64,000 nucleotides of DNA. Origin: Hyphomicrobiaceae bacterium (GTDB lineage Bacteria > Pseudomonadota > Alphaproteobacteria > Rhizobiales > Hyphomicrobiaceae). Shown one piece after another: positions 19,033-27,428 of the stretch (positions within the stretch are counted from its first letter, which is position 1; each line of letters begins with the position of its first letter). A model generated the notes under the pieces. It searched no databases. It saw only the letters and a list, made by a program, of their open reading frames with translations, and was not told the origin of the DNA. Both the position numbers and the translations under genes were made by a program. The stretch covers positions 1 to 64,000 of the forward strand of contig JAEUMD010000010.1 of NCBI GenBank assembly GCA_016793635.1, read 5' to 3'.

Positions 19033-19109
19033 CGGGCAGTCCTCTCCGCATTTATTGGGGTCCGTACCGAGCCCTACCACGTCTGCCGCCTTTCTCGCGC
19101 GCCATGACG

Positions 19110-19156
19110 AAAACGCCCCACGGCGCATCCTTGATGATGACGCTGTGGGGCGGTTT
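19110..19156 (-). terminator. terminator of galE
   Basis: Stem arms AAAACGCCCCAC and GTGGGGCGGTTTT enclose a 22-nt loop. On the minus strand the hairpin lies 34 bp after the galE stop and is followed by TTTTCG. It may also insulate the transglycosylase promoter. Confidence 0.7.
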
Positions 19157-19189
19157 TACGGCCTTGGCGGGCGTGCTGCCAAGCGCGTG

Positions 19190-20185
19190 TCAGGCAGACT
19201 TCCTGAGGCGCGGACCGAGCTGCCGCTCCCAGTCGAGCGCGTGACGGACGGTCATGTCGAGATCGTCGTGCGCGGGCGTCCAGCCGAGCGTCGAGCGGAT
19301 CTTGTCGGATGCCGCGACGATGGCCGCCGGGTCCCCCGGACGGCGCGGCGCGAGACGCACCGTGAAATCGACGCCCGAGACCCGCTTCACCGCGTCGATC
19401 ACCTGACGCACCGAATAGCCGCGCGAATAACCGCAGTTGAAGATGTCGGACTCGCCGCCGGATTTCAGATGCGCCAGAGCCGCCATGTGCGCGCGGGCGA
19501 GATCCTTGACGTGGATGTAGTCACGCACGCACGTTCCATCGATGGTGTCGTAGTCGGTGCCGAACACGTCCATGTGCGGGCGCTGGCCGAGTGCCGTCTC
19601 GCAGGCGACCTTGATGAGGTGCGTCGCGCGCGGCGTCGACTGGCCGGTGCGGCCCTGCGGATCGGCGCCGGCGACGTTGAAGTAGCGCAGCGCCACATAG
19701 CGCAGAGGATGGGCTCGCGCCGCATCCGCCAGCATGATTTCCGTCATGAGTTTCGACGAGCCGTAGGGCGACATCGGCGCGGGTGCCGCCGTCTCCCGCA
19801 CCGGGTTCTCACGCGGGTTGCCGTACACCGCCGCCGTCGAGGAAAAGATGAACTCGCCGACGCCAGCTTTCACCGCCACCTCGATGAGCGCGCGCGACTT
19901 GACCGTGTTGTTGAGGTAGTAGCCGAGCGGATCGGCGACCGATTCCGGCACCACGATGGAGCCGGCGAAATGGATGATCGAGGTTACGCCGTGGCGATCC
20001 ATAATCGAGCGCACCAGAGCCTGATCGCCGATGTCACCGACGACCAGCTCGGCCTGAGGCGCGACCGCCCAGCGGAACCCGGTCGAGAGGTTGTCGAGCA
20101 CCACCACCCGCTCGCCGGCGTCGGTGAGCTCGAGCACCATGTGACTGCCGATGTAGCCCGCGCCGCCCGTAACCAGTACCGCCAT
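19190..20185 (-). CDS. galE: UDP-glucose 4-epimerase
   Basis: The 331-residue extended short-chain dehydrogenase begins MAVLVTGGAGYIGSH (NAD-binding GxxGxxG). It has the catalytic region FSSTAAVYG and the Tyr-Lys pair in YGSSKLMTE, then RYFNVAGADPQG and the sugar-nucleotide binding VRDYIHVKDLARAH, all diagnostic for GalE. Length is normal for the family (about 330). It interconverts UDP-glucose and UDP-galactose in the cytoplasm for LPS or exopolysaccharide. It lies divergent from galU (224 bp apart), which makes its UDP-glucose substrate. Confidence 0.95.
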   Translation of the reverse strand: MAVLVTGGAGYIGSHMVLELTDAGERVVVLDNLSTGFRWAVAPQAELVVGDIGDQALVRSIMDRHGVTSIIHFAGSIVVPESVADPLGYYLNNTVKSRALIEVAVKAGVGEFIFSSTAAVYGNPRENPVRETAAPAPMSPYGSSKLMTEIMLADAARAHPLRYVALRYFNVAGADPQGRTGQSTPRATHLIKVACETALGQRPHMDVFGTDYDTIDGTCVRDYIHVKDLARAHMAALAHLKSGGESDIFNCGYSRGYSVRQVIDAVKRVSGVDFTVRLAPRRPGDPAAIVAASDKIRSTLGWTPAHDDLDMTVRHALDWERQLGPRLRKSA

Positions 20186-20409
20186 CGCTCAATCCTAACG
20201 TTTTCAGCCTACGCACCGACCGCGTTCACAAGTTATTACGCTTACCGCCTTAATGGCGCCTTCGTGTTCTTGGTTTCCCTTATCTTGCCGAACGCTCCAA
20301 CCTCACCGGAAGAGGGAGTTAGGGGACGGCCTGTCACGTAAGCAGGTCTTGCGCCGCGCGTGATCTGACGGCAACAGGACCCTTCCGATCTCAAGAAAGT
20401 TCTCGTCGA

Positions 20410-21294
20410 ATGAGCAAGCCGATCAAGCCCATCCGTAAGGCCGTGTTTCCCGTCGCCGGCCTCGGCACCCGGTTCCTCCCCGCCACCAAAGCCATGCCGA
20501 AGGAGATGCTGACGGTCGTCGACCGGCCAGTCATCCAGCACGTCGTCGATGAAGCGCGCGACGCCGGCATCGAGCATTTCATTTTCGTCACCGGACGCAA
20601 CAAGGGCGTCATCGAGGACCATTTCGACAGCCAATTCGAACTCGAGCGCACCCTGATGGAGCGCGGCAAGAAGCGGGAGCTCGAAATGATAACCCGCGAC
20701 CTGCCGGGCGCGGGCCAGACGAGCTTCACGCGTCAGCAGGCGCCACTCGGCCTCGGCCACGCCGTCTGGTGCGCGCGCGAAATCGTCGGCAACGAGCCGT
20801 TCGCGCTGCTGCTGCCCGACATGCTGCATCACTCTGCGACCGCCTGCCTCACCGACATGATGAAAGCCTACAACGAGACTGGCGGCAACCTGATCGCCGT
20901 CTCGCCCGTACCCAACGACCAGACACACCTCTATGGCATCGTCGGCGTCGAGAACGCGAAGGACAAGGTCACGTCGATCAAGTCGATGGTCGAGAAGCCG
21001 CCGCGCGGCACCGCACCGTCCAATCTCCACATTACGGGACGCTACATTCTTCAGCCGGAAATCTTCGATCTGTTGTCGCGTCAGGAAGCGGGCGCTGGCG
21101 GCGAAATCCAGCTTACCGACGCGATGATCACGCTGATGGAGGAGAAGAAGCAGACGTTCAGCGCCGTGCGTTTCGACGGGCGCATCTACGACTGCGGCTC
21201 CAAGATCGGCTTCCTCACAGCGAACGTCGCTTATGCCCTGGCCCGCGACGACCTCGGGCCGTCACTCAAGTCCGAGCTGAAGAAGCTCATGTGA
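20410..21294 (+). CDS. galU: UTP--glucose-1-phosphate uridylyltransferase
   Basis: The 294-residue nucleotidyltransferase has the signature VAGLGTRFLPATKAMPKEML at residues 15-34, the Asp motif ALLLPDMLHH, IVGVENAKDKV, the substrate loop VEKPPRGTAPSNLHITGRYI, and RFDGRIYDCGSKIGFL near the C-terminus. Length is typical for GalU/ExoN proteins. It forms UDP-glucose from UTP and glucose-1-phosphate for galactose epimerisation, LPS core and exopolysaccharide. It shares a divergent intergenic region with galE. Confidence 0.96.
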   Translation: MSKPIKPIRKAVFPVAGLGTRFLPATKAMPKEMLTVVDRPVIQHVVDEARDAGIEHFIFVTGRNKGVIEDHFDSQFELERTLMERGKKRELEMITRDLPGAGQTSFTRQQAPLGLGHAVWCAREIVGNEPFALLLPDMLHHSATACLTDMMKAYNETGGNLIAVSPVPNDQTHLYGIVGVENAKDKVTSIKSMVEKPPRGTAPSNLHITGRYILQPEIFDLLSRQEAGAGGEIQLTDAMITLMEEKKQTFSAVRFDGRIYDCGSKIGFLTANVAYALARDDLGPSLKSELKKLM

Positions 21295-21324
21295 GCGGCG
21301 CGAACCTTTTCGGAGCACGATGCG

Positions 21325-21350
21325 CGGCGGCCGGTTGACCCTGGCCGCCG
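21325..21350 (+). terminator. hairpin downstream of galU
   Basis: The inverted repeat CGGCGGCC/GGCCGCCG lies between the galU stop (21294) and the convergent beta-barrel gene stop (21379). Only a short GTTGCC follows, so it is a moderate terminator candidate. Confidence 0.5.
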
Positions 21351-21378
21351 TTGCCATGTCGGGCGAGGCTCGTAGCGG

Positions 21379-23025
21379 TCAGCGCCGGAAGCGCAATCCG
21401 ACGTGCAGTTCGTCGGCATCGTAGCTGGAGCCGGGCGAGGTCGAGCTGAAAGCGGTGTGGCGGTAGCGGCCGAACACCATCGCCTCGCGCGAGATGTGTT
21501 GCTCGACGCCGAGGTCCGCCCGCCACTCGTTCTCCTGAATGGGTACGGATGCGTAGTCCTGGTCGGTATAAGTGATGCCGGCGGTTGCGATCAGGTCGCG
21601 GCGAAAAGAGTGGCGAACCTCGATTCCAGCAACACGGGTGAACACGCCGCCGGAGTCGGCCGTCGTCGTCTCGGCGATGTCGGAACGCGCGGTGAGTAGG
21701 AGCGTCGTCAGCTCGCTCATGCGCCAGGAGACGCTGGCATCGACCAGCAGGCCGTCGACCTCCGCGAGCCTGCCATCGAGCGGACGCTGACGGCCATAAC
21801 CGATAGACGCCTCACCGCGCAGAATCTGGCCGGTCGAGCCGAAGGCAAGACCCACGCGATAGCGCTCGCCATCTGAATCGCGGCTGATGCCGTCCGATAC
21901 CGCGGGTGCGTCGAAGCGGCGCTCGTTGGTGGCAATCTCGGTGAACGCCGAGAGCGTCGGCTTGAACTCCCAGGTGGCGCGCACCGCCTGCTCGTAGGCT
22001 GTGTAGTTGCGATCCGCGTTGCTCTGCGTGACGCCGCCGACATCGACATCGGAATAGTCGTACTCCGTCACCGATCCACGAAGCTGCACGGTGAGGCGGT
22101 TGAAGCGGTGCTGAAACGATGCGCCGATGGCGTCCGTCGTCACGGTGGCGCGATCGCCCGCCGCGTTCGCATCGATCGCCGATCGGCTCTCCTGCGCTAC
22201 GTCGTGGGTCGCGAACGCCTGGACATTGGTGCGGCGCGTGATGTCGACGCGACCGCGTGCTTCGAGCGTGTAGGCCCGGTCGTCCTCGCTGTCGAAGCGA
22301 TTGTAGAAGCTCAACACCGAGCTAGCACGCAGTTCGAGGGCGTGGCGCCTCCAATCCGAGACGAGCCGGCCAGAGGGGCGCGCGTCCAGCGCCACGTCGC
22401 GGTCTGCACTCGGGGAGCGCAGCACGTTCGTGTACGAGCTGCCGCCGATCTCGATCTCCGGAAACAGCACGAAGCTGCCGATGCGGATGCCGATGGGATC
22501 GTAGGGCTCGGCACGGGCGAGACGCGCGATGCGCCGGTCAGCCAGGGGATCGACGTCCTCGATCTGGAACAGCAGCGGATCGTATCCGGCCGGCGGATTT
22601 TCGAAAGCGTCGTAATCTTCTCGCGTGCGTGTATCGACGGCGAGCGGGTCGACACCATCGCGCACGGGTTCTGGCTCGCGGCCATCGACGATGCCGTCGC
22701 GCGGCGCCGCCGGCTCCGGCGGGTAGCTGAGATCACCGTCGCGGACGACGGCGCGGTGGCCGGCCCCAGGGCGCTGATTGTCCAGAATATCGATTTCGTC
22801 AGGGTCGCGGGTCGGATCATCGCGCGGAACGGCCGGAGCGACATCCCCCGCCATGTCGTCCTCGATCGGCGGATCGACCGGCGGGCGGCCGCGTTGAGCG
22901 GTGCTCGCCGTTGACGGCACCTGCGCCCGTGTGATGCCGATCGTCTGCTGTGCCTCGGCGACCGACACCGGCCCGAGCGCCGCCAGCGCGGCGGCGACCG
23001 CGACGGCAAAGCGGCCGTGGAGCAT
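21379..23025 (-). CDS. outer-membrane beta-barrel protein with acidic N-terminal region
   Basis: From ATG 23025 the product is 548 residues with signal peptide MLHGRFAVAVAAALAALG ending SVAEAQQ. An alternative ATG at 23094 adds 23 residues that would bury the signal, and neither start has a strong ribosome-binding site. After the signal comes a long Asp/Pro/Arg-rich region (about 30-200) and then alternating amphipathic strands typical of a barrel, such as LVSDWRRHALELRASSVLSF and VGLAFGSTGQILRGEASIGY. It ends LHVGLRFRR. Proteins of this shape are found near exopolysaccharide genes and may help export; the flanking galU and kdsD agree with an envelope role. It is convergent with galU and divergent from kdsD. 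Confidence 0.75.
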   Translation of the reverse strand: MLHGRFAVAVAAALAALGPVSVAEAQQTIGITRAQVPSTASTAQRGRPPVDPPIEDDMAGDVAPAVPRDDPTRDPDEIDILDNQRPGAGHRAVVRDGDLSYPPEPAAPRDGIVDGREPEPVRDGVDPLAVDTRTREDYDAFENPPAGYDPLLFQIEDVDPLADRRIARLARAEPYDPIGIRIGSFVLFPEIEIGGSSYTNVLRSPSADRDVALDARPSGRLVSDWRRHALELRASSVLSFYNRFDSEDDRAYTLEARGRVDITRRTNVQAFATHDVAQESRSAIDANAAGDRATVTTDAIGASFQHRFNRLTVQLRGSVTEYDYSDVDVGGVTQSNADRNYTAYEQAVRATWEFKPTLSAFTEIATNERRFDAPAVSDGISRDSDGERYRVGLAFGSTGQILRGEASIGYGRQRPLDGRLAEVDGLLVDASVSWRMSELTTLLLTARSDIAETTTADSGGVFTRVAGIEVRHSFRRDLIATAGITYTDQDYASVPIQENEWRADLGVEQHISREAMVFGRYRHTAFSSTSPGSSYDADELHVGLRFRR

Positions 23026-23326
23026 CCATGAGCTCTGGGGCGGGGGCGGCACGAGGGCGTCCTCTCGGAAGATCGGCAGGCGAGAACGCAACATTTCGCG
23101 ACGTTTGAAAGCTTAGGCAGAGCCGGTTAAGGACGACTTAAGGGATGTGCCGTTCCGGCGCGGACCAAAATGGCCAAACCGAAGCGGCTTTTGCTGTACC
23201 GGCGGCGCGGCGGGCTTCTCCTGCCGCCCAAGTCGTTCTACAGGTTGCACGACACACTTGAGGCGGCGCCCGCGGTCACCCGATGGCCCCCGACCAGCCG
23301 AGAACCCGAGAAGGCCCCGCGAGCCC

Positions 23327-24337
23327 ATGGCCAAGACTACCTCCACCGCCCGTGCCTCCAAGGCCGAAGCGACGGCGCCCGCCACAGCCTCGGCGATCCG
23401 GACGATCGATACCGAGAGCAGCGGCCTGGCCCAAGTCCGCGCGGCGCTGGACAATGGGCTCGCGGAGCCGTTTGCCCGGGCCGTCGAGGTGCTCCACGCC
23501 GCACGCGGGCGGGTCATCGTCACGGGCGTCGGCAAGAGCGGCCATGTCGGCCAGAAGATCGCCGCCACATTCGCCTCCACCGGCACGCCGTCGTTCTTCG
23601 TTCATCCGACGGAGGCCGCGCACGGCGACCTCGGGATGATCACGCCGGACGACGCGCTGCTGGTGCTGTCGTGGTCCGGCGAGACGGTCGAGCTGAAGAG
23701 CATCCTCACCTATTCGCGCCGCTTCACGGTGCCGCTGATCGCCGTCACGTCGCGCAGCGAATCCGCGCTCGGCCGCCATGCCGACGTCGTCATCGAGCTG
23801 CCGCGCGTCAAGGAAGCCTGCCCGCACGGTCTAGCCCCGACGACATCGACAACCCTTCAGCTCGTCATCGGCGACTGCCTCGCGGTCGCCCTGCTCGAAG
23901 CCAAGGGTTTCAGCGCCCGCGACTTCCGCGTCTTCCATCCGGGCGGCTCGCTCGGAGCGAGCCTCAAGCACGTCTCCGACCTGATGCACAAGGGCGATGC
24001 TTTGCCGCTCTCCCGCCTCGACGAACCGATGGAGGCGGCGCTCGTGGTCATGACGCAGAAGGCGTTCGGCTGCCTCGGCATTGTCGACGAGAAGGGTCGT
24101 CTCGCCGGGGTCATTACGGACGGCGACTTGCGCCGCCATATGGGCGACGGGCTGATCCGCGCCCGGGCGCGCGACATCATGACCAAGAAGCCGAAGACGA
24201 CGTCACCCGATACACTCGCCTCGTCCGCGCTCGAGATGATGAACTCGTCGCGCATCACGGCCCTTTTCGTCGTCGATAAGGGCAAGCCGGTCGGCATCGT
24301 GCATGTGCACGACCTCCTGCGGGCCGGCGTGGTTTGA
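23327..24337 (+). CDS. kdsD: KpsF/GutQ-type arabinose-5-phosphate isomerase
   Basis: The 336-residue protein from ATG 23327 has an N-terminal SIS sugar-isomerase domain with VIVTGVGKSGHVGQKIAATF, SFFVHPTEAAHGDLGMI, LSWSGETVEL and ELPRVKEACPHGLAPTTST, followed by FHPGGSLG and two CBS domains (about 210-336) including GVITDGDLRRHMGDG. It converts ribulose-5-phosphate to arabinose-5-phosphate, the first committed step to Kdo for lipid A/LPS. The in-frame upstream extension to 23147 has a low-complexity Arg/Pro composition and no signal. CBS domains suggest nucleotide or ligand regulation. Confidence 0.93.
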   Translation: MAKTTSTARASKAEATAPATASAIRTIDTESSGLAQVRAALDNGLAEPFARAVEVLHAARGRVIVTGVGKSGHVGQKIAATFASTGTPSFFVHPTEAAHGDLGMITPDDALLVLSWSGETVELKSILTYSRRFTVPLIAVTSRSESALGRHADVVIELPRVKEACPHGLAPTTSTTLQLVIGDCLAVALLEAKGFSARDFRVFHPGGSLGASLKHVSDLMHKGDALPLSRLDEPMEAALVVMTQKAFGCLGIVDEKGRLAGVITDGDLRRHMGDGLIRARARDIMTKKPKTTSPDTLASSALEMMNSSRITALFVVDKGKPVGIVHVHDLLRAGVV

Positions 24338-24798
24338 GGGTGGCCTGGGACGCAGCATTGACGACTTTGATGGATTGACGGCGCATCCCGGCAAAGTCGC
24401 CAAGAGCAATTCGAACAATGCTCAGATTGCAGCCCGCGGTTTCGCTGAATGCACGGCGCGCTTCCCTCCCGACAGAACGCCCCACTGCGGCTCTGCGACC
24501 GGTCTTACGCCACCAAGCAGGCCCCGGCCCACGGCCGGCGTCGCCCGCCGAATTCAACCCTCGCGCGCAGCGGACAAACAAAAACCGGCCCGGCGATAGC
24601 CGGACCGGTTTTCAGCCGAGCCAAGCAGCAATTCTAGATCGCGCTTGGCCTTCCCCCCGGAAGCTCGTAGCCGACTTCAAGCCGGCGCAACGGGAAGATG
24701 CCTAAAACTCAGGCGCCCTGGCAAGCGTCGAGTTGTGCCGGCCTCCGCGTTGATCGTCTAGCGATGCTGGTATGCCACACAATAGCTTACGACTGCAA
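24338..24798. other. 461-bp intergenic region between convergent genes
   Basis: The region lies between kdsD and the exported protein gene. Apart from the terminator hairpin at 24581-24612 I see nothing; the small ORFs here have shadow-like composition. Confidence 0.45.
24581..24612. terminator. bidirectional terminator hairpin
   Basis: The stem AAAACCGGCCCGGC / GCCGGACCGGTTTT (one mismatch) has a 4-nt loop. U-rich runs occur on both strands: GGTTTT on the plus, GGTTTTTGTTTG on the minus, so it can end both kdsD and the exported-protein transcript. Confidence 0.75.
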
Positions 24799-25332
24799 TC
24801 AGCATTTTTGCAGACCGATGGCGATCTTGCTGATCGAGAAGCCTTCAGGGGCGATATTGATCGACTGTTTGCATGTCGAGGCGCTGACCGCCATCGCCGC
24901 CGTGAAATTGTCGCCCTGGATGTTGAGGTTGAAACCGCCGCCCGTGACCCGGCCCGAGACCTCGCCCTTGGCCGAGTTGGCGCGCTCTTCCCACCGGCCC
25001 TTGACCTTCTCGCCGTCGATCGTGAGCTGTGCACTCGCGTCGATCTTGTAGCTGGCCGAGGCACACCGCAGGTTCTGTTCGAGCTCACCCCCTTCGGCCT
25101 TGACGAAATAGGTCGCGACGCACTTGACCTGCTCCGACTGGCCGGAAGAATGCGTCACCGCTCCCCAGCCCGACCAGCGCCCGGCGAGCACCTTGACCGC
25201 GTCCGCTCCGACCGCTCCTGCGCTGTTAGCGGCGGCAAACGCGCCGATGGCCACCAGCGCGACGGCCGTGACGACAGGGGCCAGCACGGCAGCGACCTTG
25301 GCTGCGGCCTGGCGGTTGGCGTCAGTCGGCAT
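24799..25332 (-). CDS. conserved exported/membrane-anchored protein of unknown function
   Basis: The 177-residue protein from ATG 25332 has a strong GGGAGGAATGAC ribosome-binding site. The N-terminus has a hydrophobic segment (VLAPVVTAVALVAIGAFAAA), followed by the mature motif LAGRWSGWGAVTHSSGQSEQ and a beta-rich region with paired Cys (KCVATYF, LRCASAS) and a terminal Cys pair (STCKQ, LQKC). The W-x-G-W-G plus VKCVATY pattern recurs in Hyphomicrobiales periplasmic proteins of unknown function. It is probably periplasmic with disulphides. It lies 93 bp downstream of thiD in the same direction. Confidence 0.72.
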   Translation of the reverse strand: MPTDANRQAAAKVAAVLAPVVTAVALVAIGAFAAANSAGAVGADAVKVLAGRWSGWGAVTHSSGQSEQVKCVATYFVKAEGGELEQNLRCASASYKIDASAQLTIDGEKVKGRWEERANSAKGEVSGRVTGGGFNLNIQGDNFTAAMAVSASTCKQSINIAPEGFSISKIAIGLQKC

Positions 25333-25425
25333 GTCATTCCTCCCAAAATCTGCATCCGGAGATGCGGCAAGGCCGGCGGCGGCCCATTCACTGCCCGCGC
25401 CAGCCCCGTGCGAAGCCCCGCGGCC

Positions 25426-26265
25426 TCAGGTTTCGTCCTCCGCGTCGCGGCGGATGGCAAACAGATGATCGACCGGACCGTTCCCCCGGCCGACCGCAAG
25501 CCGGCTGCCGGAAATTAGTGCGGCCGACAGGAATTCCTTGGCGAGACCCACCGCGGCGACGAGCGGCTGCCCCCTTGCGAGATGCGCGGCGATGGCCGCA
25601 GAAAGCGTGCAGCCGGTACCGTGCGTATTGCCGGTCTCGACGCGCGCGGCCGCATAGTGGCGGATATCGGCGCCAGCGTCCACGCGCACGGCGAGTACAT
25701 CCACGGCTTCCTCCCCCGCCGCGTGCCCGCCTTTGACGAGAACCGCCCGCGAGCCCAGCGCCAGCAGATCCCGAGCCTGCTGCTCCATTTCAGTGATGTT
25801 CGCCGCCGGCTCGCGCGAGAGGAGCCGCCCAGCCTCGTGCAGATTGGGCGTTAGGAGAAGCGCGAGGGGCGCGAGGCGGCCGCGCAGTGCATCGATTGCG
25901 GAAGGCGCGAGCAGCACGTCGCCGCTGGTTGCCACCATCACCGGGTCGACGACGAGCTTCGTCAAAGCGTGGCGGGCGACGCCATCGGCCACGGCACGTA
26001 CCGCCTCCACGTCGCCCAGCATGCCGGTCTTGACCGCTGCGATGGCGAGGTCGCCAGCCACAGCGTCGAGTTGCGACGCGATGAAATCGGGTGGCACGCC
26101 GAGCACGCCCTCTACGCCACGAGTGTTCTGCGCAGTGAGCGCGGTGATGACGCTCGCGCCGTAGACTCCGAGCGCCGAGAAAGTTTTGAGGTCCGCCTGA
26201 ATTCCGGCGCCGCCCGAAGAATCGGAGCCGGCAATCGTCAGGGCGATCGGTACGGGTCTCGTCAC
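25426..26265 (-). CDS. thiD: hydroxymethylpyrimidine/phosphomethylpyrimidine kinase
   Basis: The 279-residue ribokinase-fold enzyme has the N-terminal substrate motif IAGSDSSGGAGIQADLKTF, the Mg-ATP region VKGGHAAGEE, and the catalytic NTHGTGCTLSAAIAAHLARG with the base Asp region replaced by the usual GTGCT loop. It carries out the two phosphorylations of HMP to HMP-PP in thiamine synthesis or salvage. It starts 4 bp after the stop of the J-domain gene, so the two form a transcription unit. No TPP riboswitch is visible upstream. Confidence 0.94.
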   Translation of the reverse strand: MTRPVPIALTIAGSDSSGGAGIQADLKTFSALGVYGASVITALTAQNTRGVEGVLGVPPDFIASQLDAVAGDLAIAAVKTGMLGDVEAVRAVADGVARHALTKLVVDPVMVATSGDVLLAPSAIDALRGRLAPLALLLTPNLHEAGRLLSREPAANITEMEQQARDLLALGSRAVLVKGGHAAGEEAVDVLAVRVDAGADIRHYAAARVETGNTHGTGCTLSAAIAAHLARGQPLVAAVGLAKEFLSAALISGSRLAVGRGNGPVDHLFAIRRDAEDET

Positions 26266-26269
26266 GGGA

Positions 26270-27259
26270 TCACGCGGCGCGGCGCTCGGCGGCGATCAGC
26301 TCGCTGGCGATGTTGATCTGCTTGATCCGCTCCTCGCGAAGGTGCCGGTCGGCTGCGTCGCCAGCCAAATCAGGGTGCCAGCTCATGCGCAATGCATCGA
26401 GGATCTTCTTGAGCGTCGCCTCGCTGACGTTGCTGTTGATTCCGAGCACCTCGTAGGCTTCGTCGACCGACGACGGCATGGCTACGGCGCCGCTCGCCGT
26501 CGTCTCCGGGCCGCCGATACTGCGCTGCGCGCTCACAGCAATGCGTTCGATGCGATCGAGGTCGCGCTGGATAACTCGGAAAGCGGGTGCAGTAAGTCGG
26601 CCGCGAGCGCCTCCGTCGCCGCCGATCTGTGCGACACCCAGACGATGGCGGACACGACGCAGCTCGTCGTCGAGGACCTCGCGCAGGGGCGCAGCGCGCG
26701 GTACCATGGCGACCGTCTCGATGGCCCGCGCAAGACGCGCTTCGATAGGCTCTGACGAATAGGTCGCCCCCGCTCCCGGCTGCGTCCGTGAAGAGGCCAT
26801 GGACCCGAGAACTTGTCCGCCCATCGCCGAAATACGCCCCTTCAGCGACCGCGAGATACCGAGCGCCCACGGTACAGAATTCAGCCCCGACCGAAATCGC
26901 GCGGCGACCGCAGCCTGTTGCGACCAGCCGAGCCAGCCACCGGCCGCGATCAGGCAGGTGAGCATCAACCAGACGAGCAGGCCGCGCGAGGGTTCGCTCG
27001 GAATCAGCGGTTGTGTGGCGGCATCGTTCCCGGATTGCGGCTGGGCCATGCGCAGAGACATCGCATTCGGCACCGCCGCGATGTCGAGCCGGTTGCTCTC
27101 GGCGACCTCCGGCAGCGGCTCCGTGACGATGATTCGATCGATGGCGCGGACCTCGCGCTTCGACGCGCTCTGGCCCTCCGCGGCAATCGCCAGGCCACCC
27201 GCAATCGATATCAGGATCGATACGGCCAGCAGCCGATCAATCACTCCCCTCAGCCGCAC
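26270..27259 (-). CDS. membrane-anchored J-domain protein
   Basis: The 329-residue protein starts at a GTG. It has an N-terminal hydrophobic signal-anchor (VSILISIAGGLAIAAE), a presumed periplasmic stretch, a second membrane segment (LLVWLMLTCLIAAGGWLGW, about residues 94-113) and a cytoplasmic region. The last 65 residues are a J-domain: DEAYEVLGINSNVSEATLKK, then the DnaK-activating HPD in MSWHPDLAGD (His295-Asp297) and a final helix with KQINIASELI. It would recruit DnaK to a membrane client. It lies immediately upstream of thiD, an association without obvious functional logic. Confidence 0.82.
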   Translation of the reverse strand: MRLRGVIDRLLAVSILISIAGGLAIAAEGQSASKREVRAIDRIIVTEPLPEVAESNRLDIAAVPNAMSLRMAQPQSGNDAATQPLIPSEPSRGLLVWLMLTCLIAAGGWLGWSQQAAVAARFRSGLNSVPWALGISRSLKGRISAMGGQVLGSMASSRTQPGAGATYSSEPIEARLARAIETVAMVPRAAPLREVLDDELRRVRHRLGVAQIGGDGGARGRLTAPAFRVIQRDLDRIERIAVSAQRSIGGPETTASGAVAMPSSVDEAYEVLGINSNVSEATLKKILDALRMSWHPDLAGDAADRHLREERIKQINIASELIAAERRAA

Positions 27260-27428
27260 AGACGCCCCCTCAGCGTTCGCTTCGAACCGGATGGACAGAT
27301 TGCGGGCGTCACTTTGGCACTACTGTGGCCAAAGCCCGAAAACCGCAGGTTTGCCCCCAGCTCCCTGGCGCGATTATTCGGCGCTTGTCACGGCTTCGAT
27401 TGCAACAACAAGAGTATTTCCCGGCCGA

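Noticed and set aside
24418-24705. 95-codon plus-strand frame after kdsD
   Set aside because: It crosses the terminator hairpin and has an Arg/Pro-rich shadow composition.
26163-26300. Search for a TPP riboswitch ahead of thiD
   Set aside because: thiD starts 4 bp after the J-domain gene; there is no leader to hold one and no THI-box-like sequence was seen.
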